Source: an uncultured bacterium (lineage in GTDB: Bacteria > Bacteroidota > Ignavibacteria > Kapaibacteriales > UBA4661). From it: DNA of 64,000 nucleotides. The stretch is taken from the NCBI GenBank assembly GCA_937899715.1, contig CALCNX010000048.1, positions 102,507-166,506 of the forward strand, in the 5' to 3' direction. Under the pieces are notes generated by a model, which did not search any database, was not told the DNA's origin, and worked only from the letters and a program-made list of their open reading frames with translations. Each line of letters opens with the position of its first letter. Positions within the stretch are counted from its first letter, which is position 1. Shown piece by piece: positions 1 through 7,850 of the stretch. The position numbers and the translations under genes were made by a program.

Positions 1-524
1 ATACCAAGAACGTAGGCATCATTGGGGCTAACTCCGGCACTTATTTTTAAGCCTAATCCCGGAACATATGCTTTCAGGGCTACTTGTGCCTCGCCAATAA
101 GCCCAACTGTACCATGATTGCCAGATACTATATTGGGCGCATTGAGGGAGGTTGCTGAAGTATATGCCGCACCGATGGCAGCAGATGAAAATGACCAGTC
201 ATGGCGGTTTATCCATCCATACATAGCGCCTATGCTGCCGAATGCTCCTCCGCCGGTAAAACCATTGGCTATGACTTGTAGGTTGAGAGAAAGAAGGATA
301 TTCCCAAGTGCGGCGGAAATATCGTATGCACCTGATGTTGTGAATTCTTTTTGTGTTGCAAACCCAGCACCAGCTCCATAACTCAACCAATACCAATTCT
401 CCCTCGCCTTCTGCACACTATCTACTTTTGTGGAATCCAGCATTTGTGCGCCTAGTGGTGCATAGCAAAATGCACACACGATGAGAAACGCAAGAACAGT
501 GCTGGCAAATGAGAATGTTTTCAT
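1..524 (-). CDS. Exported protein of unknown function, 3' end cut by window edge
   Basis: An open frame runs on the minus strand from an ATG at 524 to the window edge without a stop (174 codons visible). The first 27 residues (MKTFSFASTVLAFLIVCAFC, ending near GAQ) form a typical signal peptide. The mature part is rich in Gly, Ala and Ser with alternating hydrophobic residues (for example GAGAGFATQKEF and YGWINRHDWSFSSAAIGAAY), which suggests an outer-membrane beta-barrel or surface protein. No family is recognised. It is divergent from the hicBA pair, with about 127 bp between the two starts. The C-terminus is not visible, so size and any sorting tail are unknown. Confidence 0.7.
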   Translation of the reverse strand, partial: MKTFSFASTVLAFLIVCAFCYAPLGAQMLDSTKVDSVQKARENWYWLSYGAGAGFATQKEFTTSGAYDISAALGNILLSLNLQVIANGFTGGGAFGSIGAMYGWINRHDWSFSSAAIGAAYTSATSLNAPNIVSGNHGTVGLIGEAQVALKAYVPGLGLKISAGVSPNDAYVLG

Positions 525-651
525 AAATGCTTGAGATTGCTGTTGCAAAAGAATTGACATGATTGATATGAAACAAGTTTTGTATTTTTGCTTATTCAGT
601 GCAACATAAACGTAATCTGTCTTTTATTGTCAAACTTTCCAAACTATCGCT

Positions 652-864
652 ATGGTTAATCCTGTATTTACGCTTGAATTTTGGCTTGATGAAGGTTGGT
701 ACGTTGGGCGTTTGCGTGAAGTGCCTGGTGTTTTTAGTCAAGGTACAACCTTAGAAGACCTTGAATCCTCTATCCGCGATGCATATCAACTCATGCTTGA
801 AGAAAATGCCGGAATCGAAGTGCCTGCCGCCCACTCTGTCAAAACCCTTGAGTTTTCGCTATGA
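652..864 (+). CDS. hicB: HicB-like antitoxin
   Basis: This 70-residue protein matches the small HicB/UPF0150-like fold: an N-terminal beta strand (FTLEFWLDEGWYVGRLREVP), the GVFSQGTTLEDLESSIRDAY segment typical of the family, and a short acidic tail. HicB antitoxins bind and neutralise HicA mRNA interferases and often repress their own promoter. No separate C-terminal helix-turn-helix is present, so it is the short form. The stop overlaps the start of the next gene by four bases (ATGA), so the two are translationally coupled. The order antitoxin then toxin is common for short HicB partners. Confidence 0.85.
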   Translation: MVNPVFTLEFWLDEGWYVGRLREVPGVFSQGTTLEDLESSIRDAYQLMLEENAGIEVPAAHSVKTLEFSL

Positions 865-1043
865 AGCGAGGCGATCTTCTTCGAGAACTTTCTGCTCAGG
901 GCTGCCAACTCAAACGTAATGGCGGTCGGCACGACATTTGGCAGAATCCTATAAATGGTAAGACTGCGCCCATACCGCGCCACAACGAAATTCCCAATAC
1001 ACTTTGCGCTCTTATCAAAAAGCAATTAGGGCTTGTGGCATAG
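861..1043 (+). CDS. hicA: HicA-like mRNA interferase toxin
   Basis: A 60-residue protein of the HicA (YcfA) family, which has a double-stranded-RNA-binding-like fold and cleaves mRNA. It has the expected N-terminal helix (MKRGDLLRELSAQGCQLKR), the GGRHDIW segment carrying the conserved catalytic histidine, and the IPRHNEIPNTLCALIKKQLG C-terminal half. The start lies inside the hicB stop, so synthesis depends on hicB translation. The gene converges with the VOC gene, leaving one base between the stops. All key family positions seem intact, so the pair is probably functional. Confidence 0.87.
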   Translation: MKRGDLLRELSAQGCQLKRNGGRHDIWQNPINGKTAPIPRHNEIPNTLCALIKKQLGLVA

Positions 1044-1044
1044 A

Positions 1045-1443
1045 TCAATGCGGCTCTATCAAATCCCATTTATTGCCATAGATATCTTCAAATACCACCA
1101 CTCTACCGTATTCTTCCTCGCGCGGCTCTTCCACAAAGCGGACATTGCGTGAGCGATAGGCGTTGTAATCTCGCCAAAAATCATCCGTGTGCAAGAGCAA
1201 AAACACCCGCCCGCCTGTTTGATTGCCAATAGCCGCGCGTTGTGTCTCATTCGATGCCTGAGCCAGAAGAAGCGATGTTCTTGCGTGATTGCCAGCACTG
1301 CGCGGCGCAACACGCACCCAGCGCTTTCCACCGCCAAGGGGTGTGTCTTCTACAAGTTCAAAGCCTAAAACGTCGGTGTAGTAGGCAATTGCTTCGTCGT
1401 AATCGCGGACAAGAAGCGCAAGGGCAGCAATAGTTTGGTTCAT
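1045..1443 (-). CDS. VOC superfamily (glyoxalase/bleomycin-resistance-like) protein
   Basis: A 132-residue single-chain VOC protein with paired beta-alpha-beta-beta-beta modules. The N-terminal module reads ALLVRDYDEAIAYYTDVLGF and the C-terminal one ends with EEYGRVVVFEDIYGNKWDLI, where the glutamate is the usual metal ligand of this fold. Members include glyoxalase I, dioxygenases and resistance proteins; the exact substrate cannot be read from the sequence. It lies 12 bp downstream of the Uma2 gene on the same strand and may be cotranscribed with it. Confidence 0.85.
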   Translation of the reverse strand: MNQTIAALALLVRDYDEAIAYYTDVLGFELVEDTPLGGGKRWVRVAPRSAGNHARTSLLLAQASNETQRAAIGNQTGGRVFLLLHTDDFWRDYNAYRSRNVRFVEEPREEEYGRVVVFEDIYGNKWDLIEPH

Positions 1444-1455
1444 CTGCGTCGGTGG

Positions 1456-2034
1456 TTATCGTAATTCGTGAAGTTCTAACACAAAATCCGGCAAAACATC
1501 CTCGCCGGAAAGCGTATTGTCAAAACCATGGACGGTTGATTCCGAGCCATTTTGACGGTAAATATGCACTGTCTCCTCAAACGGGTCTATGAGCCATGCG
1601 AGATGGCAACCGTTTTCCATCCACTCGTGCATCTTTTCTTGGGTTGCCTTGAGCGAGTCGCTTTCGGATAACAGTTCAATCACGAAATCAGGACAGAGAG
1701 GTACAAATTTCCGGCGTTCATTTTCTGAAAGCACCTCCCAACGCTCCTTGCAAACAAAAGCTGCATCGGGTGAGCGAACTGCCGTATTTGGCAAATGAAA
1801 ACCTGTACTAGATTCAAAGGCAATACCTAATTTTGTTCGCCTGACCCATAAATTTAGGTCGGTAACAATATCAGCATTATGGCGACCAGACTCGCCGCCC
1901 GTCGGGTGTAAAAGCATAATTTCTCCTTTGGGAGTGCGCTCAATGCGCAGCATTTTGTTCGATGTGCAAAGTGCAAAAAGCTCGTCGTCGGTCAAACCGC
2001 CGATGGCGCGAACATCCAGCATGAGAGCGTCCAT
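1456..2034 (-). CDS. Uma2 family (DUF820) putative endonuclease-fold protein
   Basis: The start is placed at the ATG at 2034, preceded by an AAAGG ribosome-binding site; a longer frame to 2172 adds a hydrophobic stretch that is probably not translated. The 192-residue product has Uma2/DUF820 hallmarks: LTDDELFALCTSN near the N-terminus, RSPDAAFVCKERW and the acidic FVIELLSESDSL block, and a C-terminal AWLIDPFEETVHIYR strand. The fold is of the PD-(D/E)XK nuclease type; its biological role is not established. It lies just upstream of the VOC gene and downstream of the paaN terminator. Confidence 0.85.
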   Translation of the reverse strand: MDALMLDVRAIGGLTDDELFALCTSNKMLRIERTPKGEIMLLHPTGGESGRHNADIVTDLNLWVRRTKLGIAFESSTGFHLPNTAVRSPDAAFVCKERWEVLSENERRKFVPLCPDFVIELLSESDSLKATQEKMHEWMENGCHLAWLIDPFEETVHIYRQNGSESTVHGFDNTLSGEDVLPDFVLELHELR

Positions 2035-2170
2035 TGTATAACCTTTCCACGAAAATGTCGGGAATATATTCACGATGTACCAAAATCCAATTTGCAAAAA
2101 AAACAGCGAAGAAGCCAGTGCAAAACAAGAATCAAGGCAGGAGGCGAGCCAGTCAAATATATGATGTACC

Positions 2171-2212
2171 AAAAAAGGCGTAAAAGAAGCATCAATGCTT
2201 GCTTTTACGCCT
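2171..2212 (-). terminator. Intrinsic terminator after the paaN gene
   Basis: Read on the minus strand, an 11-bp perfect stem (AGGCGTAAAAG paired with CTTTTACGCCT) with a further inner pairing AAGCAT/ATGCTT is followed directly by six T. It sits 25 bp past the paaN stop and insulates that unit from the Uma2 gene. Confidence 0.88.
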
Positions 2213-2236
2213 CGTATAGACTAAGCTAAAACTGGT

Positions 2237-3916
2237 TTATGCCACTTCTCGTGCGCCAATGACATTAAAACGATTGGTAACGAAGGACGCATCGGCAAAG
2301 GACGCATTGCCCGCCGGATTTGCGCCTGCGCCGTGGAAATCACTGAAGGCTGAAGATTGATTGACAAAAATTCCGCCTACATAATTGAACGCCACAGGCG
2401 CTTTGCCCTCGAAGATGATTGCATCTTCCGCTTGTTCACGCTGCGCTGGGTCTGTGGTATAGACAAGCGTCGTGAGCGCCCCTTTGTGCTTCAGGCTGCG
2501 CAAGAGCAGATGCAAACTGTGGTCAAAGCCATCGGTCGGGATAAGGAAGCTAATGGGACCGAACCATTCGTGTTCATATTTATCGCTCTGAGTGGCATCT
2601 GCTTGCAAGAGAAGCGGCGATGCTGTCCGGGCATTCTCAAAGCCGCCTTGCGGAACGGACTGGGAATCGCGCACAACCTTTAGTCCAAGCGCTTTGGCTT
2701 CTGCTACGCGCTTGTAAGTGGCTTCACTTTGTATGCCGCCTGAAATGGCGGACATCTTTGGATTGTTCACCAGCCCGTCTATTTTTGCTGCAAAGCGCTT
2801 TGCTACTTCATCGAAAGGAACAACGGTATCGCTTTCTTTTACGCCGTTTTTATTGACGAAAAAGTTCTGCGAGGTGGTACACATTTGTCCGCTATACAGC
2901 GAAAGCGTAAAAGCAAGGTTGTCCAGCACGGCATCAAGATTGTCAACGCTTTCCAAGATAACGCCGTTCACGCCTGCTTTTTCCGTGAAGACCGCCTTGC
3001 CGTGCTTGCGACCGATTTCTTCAATCGTATTGCCAAACGCACCGCCCGTGAAATCAATCACATTCACGGCAGGATGCTCCGAAAGCGTGAGTGTAAGCGG
3101 ATTTGCACTACTATCGGCAGCGAGCTGTACCAAATGTGGGTCTAAGCCCAAATCTTTGAAGGTCTCTTGCATACTTGCCACGACGACAGCAATCGCCAAG
3201 ACCGATTTTGGATGAGGCTTCACGATAACAGGATTCCCCGTCACAAGGCTGGCAAATAAGCCCGGAAGCGTGTTCCAGACGGGAAAGGTGGAACAGCCAA
3301 TTACCAAGCCGATGCCTTTGGGTACGATGTGAAAATTCTTCTTAACGGTGATATTGGCTGCTCCGGCGGGCTTTACCCACGTTGCTTCGGTAACAAATTG
3401 TGCTTGTTCGCTAAAACCAAGCGCAAGCGCCTCCAATGCACGATCAAACGAGTGTGGACCCGATGCTTGGAAGGACATTGCAAAGCTCTGCCCTGCGGTG
3501 TGCATGGTCGAATAAGCAATCTCGAAGAAGGTTTTGCCCGTTCCTGCCCGCTCTAAGGCTTCAATGAGAACAACAGCGCGGTCAGTTGGGGAAAGGCGCT
3601 GCCACTGCTTTTTGGCGTTGTGGGCATTCGTGATAAGATGTTCGACGGCAAATGTGGGATACTGCACGCCAAGCCCGAAACCGAAGGGAGATTCTTCCTC
3701 GCCATGCCATCCGGTTTCGCCTGCTTGCTGAAGGCGTGTGAACTTGTGGTGCAGCGAGGCTTTGAAGGCTGCTTCGCCTTCTTCGGATGCCGTTTCGCCA
3801 TAGACTTTTTTGCTGGGCGATTCGTTCCAATGCGCAAAGTATTCGCGTGAAATGTTTGCCTGAACTGCTTTGTCGAGCGTTTCGCTGTGTTTTTGGGTAA
3901 GTTCTGTGAGGGTCAT
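2237..3916 (-). CDS. paaN: PaaN-type aldehyde dehydrogenase (phenylacetate degradation)
   Basis: A 559-residue aldehyde dehydrogenase superfamily protein of the PaaN type that lacks a MaoC domain. The N-terminus (LTQKHSETLDKAVQANISRE and ESPSKKVYGE) is typical of PaaN. Cofactor and active-site features include GCSTFPVWNTLPGLFASL, VIDFTGGAFGNTIEE, VFTEKAGVNGVIL and the catalytic cysteine Cys346 in GQMCTTSQNFF. PaaN enzymes oxidise ring-cleavage semialdehydes in the aerobic phenylacetyl-CoA pathway. No other paa gene is visible here. The ATG at 3916 fits the family N-terminus better than the upstream in-frame extension. It may be cotranscribed with the DUF433 and acyl-CoA dehydrogenase genes. 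Confidence 0.85.
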   Translation of the reverse strand: MTLTELTQKHSETLDKAVQANISREYFAHWNESPSKKVYGETASEEGEAAFKASLHHKFTRLQQAGETGWHGEEESPFGFGLGVQYPTFAVEHLITNAHNAKKQWQRLSPTDRAVVLIEALERAGTGKTFFEIAYSTMHTAGQSFAMSFQASGPHSFDRALEALALGFSEQAQFVTEATWVKPAGAANITVKKNFHIVPKGIGLVIGCSTFPVWNTLPGLFASLVTGNPVIVKPHPKSVLAIAVVVASMQETFKDLGLDPHLVQLAADSSANPLTLTLSEHPAVNVIDFTGGAFGNTIEEIGRKHGKAVFTEKAGVNGVILESVDNLDAVLDNLAFTLSLYSGQMCTTSQNFFVNKNGVKESDTVVPFDEVAKRFAAKIDGLVNNPKMSAISGGIQSEATYKRVAEAKALGLKVVRDSQSVPQGGFENARTASPLLLQADATQSDKYEHEWFGPISFLIPTDGFDHSLHLLLRSLKHKGALTTLVYTTDPAQREQAEDAIIFEGKAPVAFNYVGGIFVNQSSAFSDFHGAGANPAGNASFADASFVTNRFNVIGAREVA

Positions 3917-3972
3917 GGTTGAATGTGTTGTGAGTGAAAAGTTATCGGAAAAAGGAACATACAAGCAAGGTT

Positions 3973-4197
3973 TTATGCGGCAAATGCAATGTGTTGTTGC
4001 ATATTGGCTGCAAATTCCAGCGCCGTCGTAATATCTTCACGGGTCAACTCGGGAAAATCCTCAACAATATCGTCGAATGTCATGCCGGAAGCAATTTGCC
4101 GTAAAATATCTTCAACGGTGATTCGCATCCCGCGAATACAGGGCTTGCCAGAGCGCTTGCCTGATTCGATGGTAATAATATTTTTGTAAATAGTCAT
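3973..4197 (-). CDS. DUF433 family protein (antitoxin-like, orphan)
   Basis: The ATG at 4197 follows an AGGAGA ribosome-binding site and gives a 74-residue protein. It has the DUF433 signature: ITIESGKRSGKPCIRGMRIT, then VEDILRQIASGMTFDDIVED and FPELTREDITTALEFAA, a winged-helix-like fold. DUF433 proteins are commonly encoded next to a DUF5615 PIN-like protein and are thought to be VapB-like antitoxins. No such partner is present on either side, so this copy is an orphan or acts on a toxin encoded elsewhere. Confidence 0.9.
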   Translation of the reverse strand: MTIYKNIITIESGKRSGKPCIRGMRITVEDILRQIASGMTFDDIVEDFPELTREDITTALEFAANMQQHIAFAA

Positions 4198-4219
4198 CGC
4201 TCTTTTCTCCTGAAAACGT

Positions 4220-4261
4220 GTAGAGACGCGGGGCGAAGAGTATGTCAAACCGCGTCTCTAC
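4220..4261. repeat. REP-like palindrome GTAGAGACGCGG / CCGCGTCTCTAC
   Basis: A perfect 12-bp inverted repeat (4220-4231 and 4250-4261) with an 18-bp spacer lies between the DUF433 and acyl-CoA dehydrogenase genes. No second copy was seen in this window. The GTAGAGACG core resembles palindromic repeats known to me from Bacteroidota and cyanobacterial genomes. On the minus strand it is followed by only four T after a short gap, so terminator function is uncertain. Confidence 0.7.
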
Positions 4262-4289
4262 CATGAATGGTACGATACCGAAGGATGTC

Positions 4290-5537
4290 TTACTCAAACG
4301 CCTGAATTCCAGTAATATCGGCACCTAAAATCAATGTGTGGATGTCATGTGTTCCTTCGTAGGTTTTGACCGATTCAAGGTTTGCCATATGGCGCATGAT
4401 GGGATATTCGCCCAAAATACCGTTTGCGCCGTGAATGTCGCGGGCAATACGAGCTATTTCAAGCGCCATCCAGACGTTATTGCGTTTTGCCATGGAGACG
4501 TGCTGCGGCGTGGATTCGCCTGCATCTTTCATTTGCCCTAAGCGGTGCGCCATTAGTTGCCCTTTGGTGATTTCGTTCAGCATCCAGACGAGTTTTTCCT
4601 GTACCAGTTGGAAGCCTGCGATTGGTTTGCCGAACTGAATGCGCGTTTTTGCATAGTCCAGTGAGGATTCGTAGCACGCCATCGCAGCGCCCAGAGCGCC
4701 CCACGAGATGCCGTAGCGGGCTTGCGTCAAGCAGCCAAGAGGGCCTTTAAGTCCTGAGACATTTGGCAGCAGGTTTGCTTCGGGAATTTCGCAGTCTTGG
4801 AAGACGAGTTCACCAGTGGCAGAAGCGCGAAGTGAGTGTTTGCCTTTCATTTCCGGTGCAGTGAAGCCGGGTGTGCCTTTTTCTACCAAAAAGCCGCGCA
4901 CAACGCCGTCCAATTTTGCCCACACCACAGCCACATCCGCCACGTTGCCGTTGGTAATCCACATCTTTGCACCATTGAGCAAAAAGCCGTTGCTGGTCTT
5001 TTTTGCATTGGTAATCATGCCGTTAGGATTGGAGCCGTGGTCGGGTTCGGTCAAGCCGAAGCAGCCGATAGCCTCTGCTGAAGCGAGCTTGGGAAGCCAG
5101 TGTTTGCGCTGCTCTTCATTGCCATAGGCATAAATCGGGTACATAACGAGCGAACTTTGCACGGAAGCGTACGAACGCAAACCGGAATCGCCGCGCTCTA
5201 ATTCTTGCATTGCCAGTCCGTAGGCGGTATAGCTTGCCCCGGCGCATCCATACTCATGCGGAAGTGTGATACCGAACACGCCAAGTTCCGCCATGCGCTT
5301 GGCGAGGTGTTTCGGGAAGGTTCCGGCTTGGTAATGTTCTTCAATAATGGGTAAAACTTCATCATCCACGAAGGAGCGAACAGTGTCTCGTATCAGACGC
5401 TCTTCGGGGGAGTACAATCCGTCGAGGTTATAGTAGTCAAAAGCGTTATTAGCGCTTTGCTTGGGGGCTTTTCCATTGTGGGGCGCACCGTTCGAGTGCG
5501 TACCGTTCGTTTTTGGCGCTGTTGCTACGGCAGACAT
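4290..5537 (-). CDS. Glutaryl-CoA dehydrogenase-like acyl-CoA dehydrogenase
   Basis: The ATG at 5537 (AAGGAA ribosome-binding site) gives a 415-residue flavoprotein. Residues RSYASVQSSLVMYPIYAYGN and CFGLTEPDHGSNP match the glutaryl-CoA dehydrogenase subgroup closely. The C-terminal KTYEGTHDIHTLILG block holds the catalytic base Glu394, and the Arg in the LRSYASVQS motif corresponds to the arginine that binds the glutaryl carboxylate. The enzyme would convert glutaryl-CoA to crotonyl-CoA in lysine or aromatic breakdown. The first ~30 residues form a low-complexity Thr/Asn/Gly/Lys tail. The neighbouring paaN is consistent with an aromatic or dicarboxylate catabolic unit. Confidence 0.85.
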   Translation of the reverse strand: MSAVATAPKTNGTHSNGAPHNGKAPKQSANNAFDYYNLDGLYSPEERLIRDTVRSFVDDEVLPIIEEHYQAGTFPKHLAKRMAELGVFGITLPHEYGCAGASYTAYGLAMQELERGDSGLRSYASVQSSLVMYPIYAYGNEEQRKHWLPKLASAEAIGCFGLTEPDHGSNPNGMITNAKKTSNGFLLNGAKMWITNGNVADVAVVWAKLDGVVRGFLVEKGTPGFTAPEMKGKHSLRASATGELVFQDCEIPEANLLPNVSGLKGPLGCLTQARYGISWGALGAAMACYESSLDYAKTRIQFGKPIAGFQLVQEKLVWMLNEITKGQLMAHRLGQMKDAGESTPQHVSMAKRNNVWMALEIARIARDIHGANGILGEYPIMRHMANLESVKTYEGTHDIHTLILGADITGIQAFE

Positions 5538-5760
5538 GGCGTTATTCCTTGAAAGATGAATGAAGTGAGAGAGTTGATAGTGGCTACGTGGGAGAGGCAA
5601 AAATACAAATATTTACGCAGTGAGCGAAAGAAATTCCTTTTTGGCGAGAGGTACTGGATTTTGCGCCATGATGTCCGATGGTATAAGGATTTCCCGAAAC
5701 GGAAACAGGTTTGGCAAATCGCTTTACCAAACCTGTTACTCAAAATATCTCTACAACACA

Positions 5761-6891
5761 TTACCGTGTGAGTATTAGCGTTACACTCTCCTTGCGGGGT
5801 GTGTTTGTTTCATCGGTAATAGTCAGTTCGGCTATGTACGTTCCTGAAGCCCACGAAGCTGCATCTACGCGATATTCCTGCGCTCCGGCTTTTGCTTTCC
5901 CGTTTGCCAAGACCGCCATACGGCGGCGGTCGGCGCTGAACACCTCCAATAACACCGAAGCGTCTTTTGCCAGCGTGTAGGACAGCACCATAGAAGATGA
6001 AAACGGATTTGGTGCTGCTTGGAGACCGGAAGAAGCAACGCGAAGTGCTCCACCACTACTCGGGTTATAGATAAACTTTGTGCTGGTCGCTGTTGCGATA
6101 TTATCTGAAACTGTGACTTTCAGTACAGCCCTGATAAAATTTGATGGCATATACAATGAGCGGTATGAGACATTGCCACCGCTCATAAACGGTAGCCAGC
6201 CTGAAGATTGACCATTCGTGTATTGCTCCTGAATTTGCCATGAATAGTTATTAATTGCTCCGTTGTTATTGCTGACGCTTGCTGTATAATTCCCTGTTTC
6301 TCCCGAATAAAGAAAATCCGGTCCGTCAATGTACACCGACAACGGTGGCGGCTGACGCTCGTAATAGACCCGTGAATAGGGTTGGTAATCCAGTGGAACA
6401 TAGTGCGGATCGTGGCGCATGAGAGGCCATACACCCCATTTTGAGTCGTACTTTCCGCTTACCGAAGCTACGGCAGAATGGTCGCCGGTGTAATAGATTT
6501 TAACGGCAGCGGCGGGATTGCCAGTAACTTGGTAACAATCATTCCAATACTTTGATATATTACTATTTGGAATGCCGGAGCCATCTAAATGGTCAATCCA
6601 AACCGCATTTCCTCCACCTTCAGTTAAATGATAGGCATACGCATGGCAGTTATGTGTTCTGGAAGGCGCTGATAGCACTTGTGCATTTGGATATTGTTGT
6701 GCTACTTGGTTAAGTATCCACGCCTTTTCCGATTCCGACAACTCCGGTCGAATATAGGCAAGAACGGGTGTATATTTACAGGTATAGACGGTTGTTGGGG
6801 TTTGTGCTATGGCGTGATTCCGATTTGCAAACGCCAGCAGAAGGGTAAGAATGACTGCAAATCGTCGTGTTATGATATTGACTATAGGCAT
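5761..6891 (-). CDS. T9SS-secreted protein with NCHxYA...HSA...SKWG hydrolase-like motif
   Basis: A 376-residue secreted protein in three parts. A signal peptide spans about residues 1-30. A domain at about 55-180 contains HNCHAYAYHL, then GDHSAVAS and SKWGVWPLMRHDPHYVP; the ordered Cys and His resemble papain-like NlpC/P60 or CHAP folds, which is inference. An Ig/PKD-like segment follows (about 195-275). The last ~80 residues are a T9SS type A sorting tail beginning AAPNPFSSSMVLSYTL and ending SVTLILTR. The gene lies 45 bp downstream of the lipoprotein gene on the same strand and may belong to that unit. The substrate is unknown. Confidence 0.75.
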   Translation of the reverse strand: MPIVNIITRRFAVILTLLLAFANRNHAIAQTPTTVYTCKYTPVLAYIRPELSESEKAWILNQVAQQYPNAQVLSAPSRTHNCHAYAYHLTEGGGNAVWIDHLDGSGIPNSNISKYWNDCYQVTGNPAAAVKIYYTGDHSAVASVSGKYDSKWGVWPLMRHDPHYVPLDYQPYSRVYYERQPPPLSVYIDGPDFLYSGETGNYTASVSNNNGAINNYSWQIQEQYTNGQSSGWLPFMSGGNVSYRSLYMPSNFIRAVLKVTVSDNIATATSTKFIYNPSSGGALRVASSGLQAAPNPFSSSMVLSYTLAKDASVLLEVFSADRRRMAVLANGKAKAGAQEYRVDAASWASGTYIAELTITDETNTPRKESVTLILTR

Positions 6892-6936
6892 AATGAACAG
6901 ATAAAATTCAATGTGAAGAAAAAGGATAAACTTAAT

Positions 6937-7848
6937 TTATTTACCGGACGCAAAACGTTCTGCATGAGCAAAAATTATCGCCTTCGCTTGCAATGTGTGT
7001 CCACCCGCAAGCCCACGAGAGATTAATCTAACCTCCTCGTTCTTACTGGCTTCCTCGGTAAAGGTAGAATCCTTTGCGCGAAGCATAAGCGCACTCAAGA
7101 GCCATAAGCCCTGGGTCTTACCTAATTCACTCTCGTAGAACATATCTGCATACCGAAGTTTTGAAAGCACTTTGGCAGCCAGTTTGCGCTGTACTTTCGG
7201 GCTTAATTGATTCAAAAAACCGGTGCGAGTAAGAATGACTTCTATCAACGTTACTTGCATCATTGAGTAAAAAATGACTCGCTGGCCAAGAACAGGCTTA
7301 ACATTTTGGATGAAAGGATCGCAAGAAATATTAAGTTTGTCGTAGCGCTTGAGGCACTCTTCTAACGCATCAGAGCGTTTCTCAAATTCACGCCAAACAT
7401 TTCGTATGTCAAACATTGATTCCCGGCAACGCCAAATAGAAGAACAAACACTTGCGGGTGCTAACTCCGCATTGTTGGGGTGTCCCAGTCCGGTTTCTAG
7501 CAGACCCCGCGTGGACATTGAATCCAGAATAGTCTGTGGTACGTCATACTCGAAACGCGGTGTTCCCGGCGGATCATCCGGCAAACGGCGATAAATATAT
7601 CTGTCAGGAGCGTCTAAAGCATAGATTGCCTCGCAGCCCACTGAATCTTGCGCAGGTTCAGGACGAATTTCCAGCAATGCCAGCAAGCGTTTTTCGCGTT
7701 CAGCTTCTTGTGGTGTTAGTCCATTGTCCTCGCAGGTGGTACAGCAAAAGCAGAAAACCGAAGCGAGCAGGAGGAGTAATGTTTTTCCACCCTGTTGTAT
7801 TCCTGAATTTCCGAAAGAAAACGATGCCCAGTATTGAGAGGTGCGCAT
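6937..7848 (-). CDS. Exported, probably lipid-anchored protein of unknown function, paralog of upstream gene
   Basis: A 303-residue protein with a hydrophobic signal segment (TLLLLLASVFCFCC) ending in a cysteine-rich stretch (CFCCTTC), consistent with a lipoprotein signal. The body is mostly helical. Its C-terminal two thirds can be lined up by eye with the upstream gene product: LIEVILTRTGFLNQLSPKVQ against FVEIFLAQREIIRQLSSAEQ, and AHAERFASGK against NQTKLFAEGK at the ends. The start codon is two bases after the upstream stop, so translation is probably coupled. It carries more cysteines (Cys-Glu-Ala, ASVCSSIWRCRES) than its partner. No named family is recognised. Confidence 0.65.
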   Translation of the reverse strand: MRTSQYWASFSFGNSGIQQGGKTLLLLLASVFCFCCTTCEDNGLTPQEAEREKRLLALLEIRPEPAQDSVGCEAIYALDAPDRYIYRRLPDDPPGTPRFEYDVPQTILDSMSTRGLLETGLGHPNNAELAPASVCSSIWRCRESMFDIRNVWREFEKRSDALEECLKRYDKLNISCDPFIQNVKPVLGQRVIFYSMMQVTLIEVILTRTGFLNQLSPKVQRKLAAKVLSKLRYADMFYESELGKTQGLWLLSALMLRAKDSTFTEEASKNEEVRLISRGLAGGHTLQAKAIIFAHAERFASGK

Positions 7849-7850
7849 GG

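Noticed and set aside
4233..4248. TTGACA on the minus strand inside the REP-like palindrome
   Set aside because: Bacteroidota promoters do not usually use the TTGACA/TATAAT pair, and no -10 element is present at the right distance.
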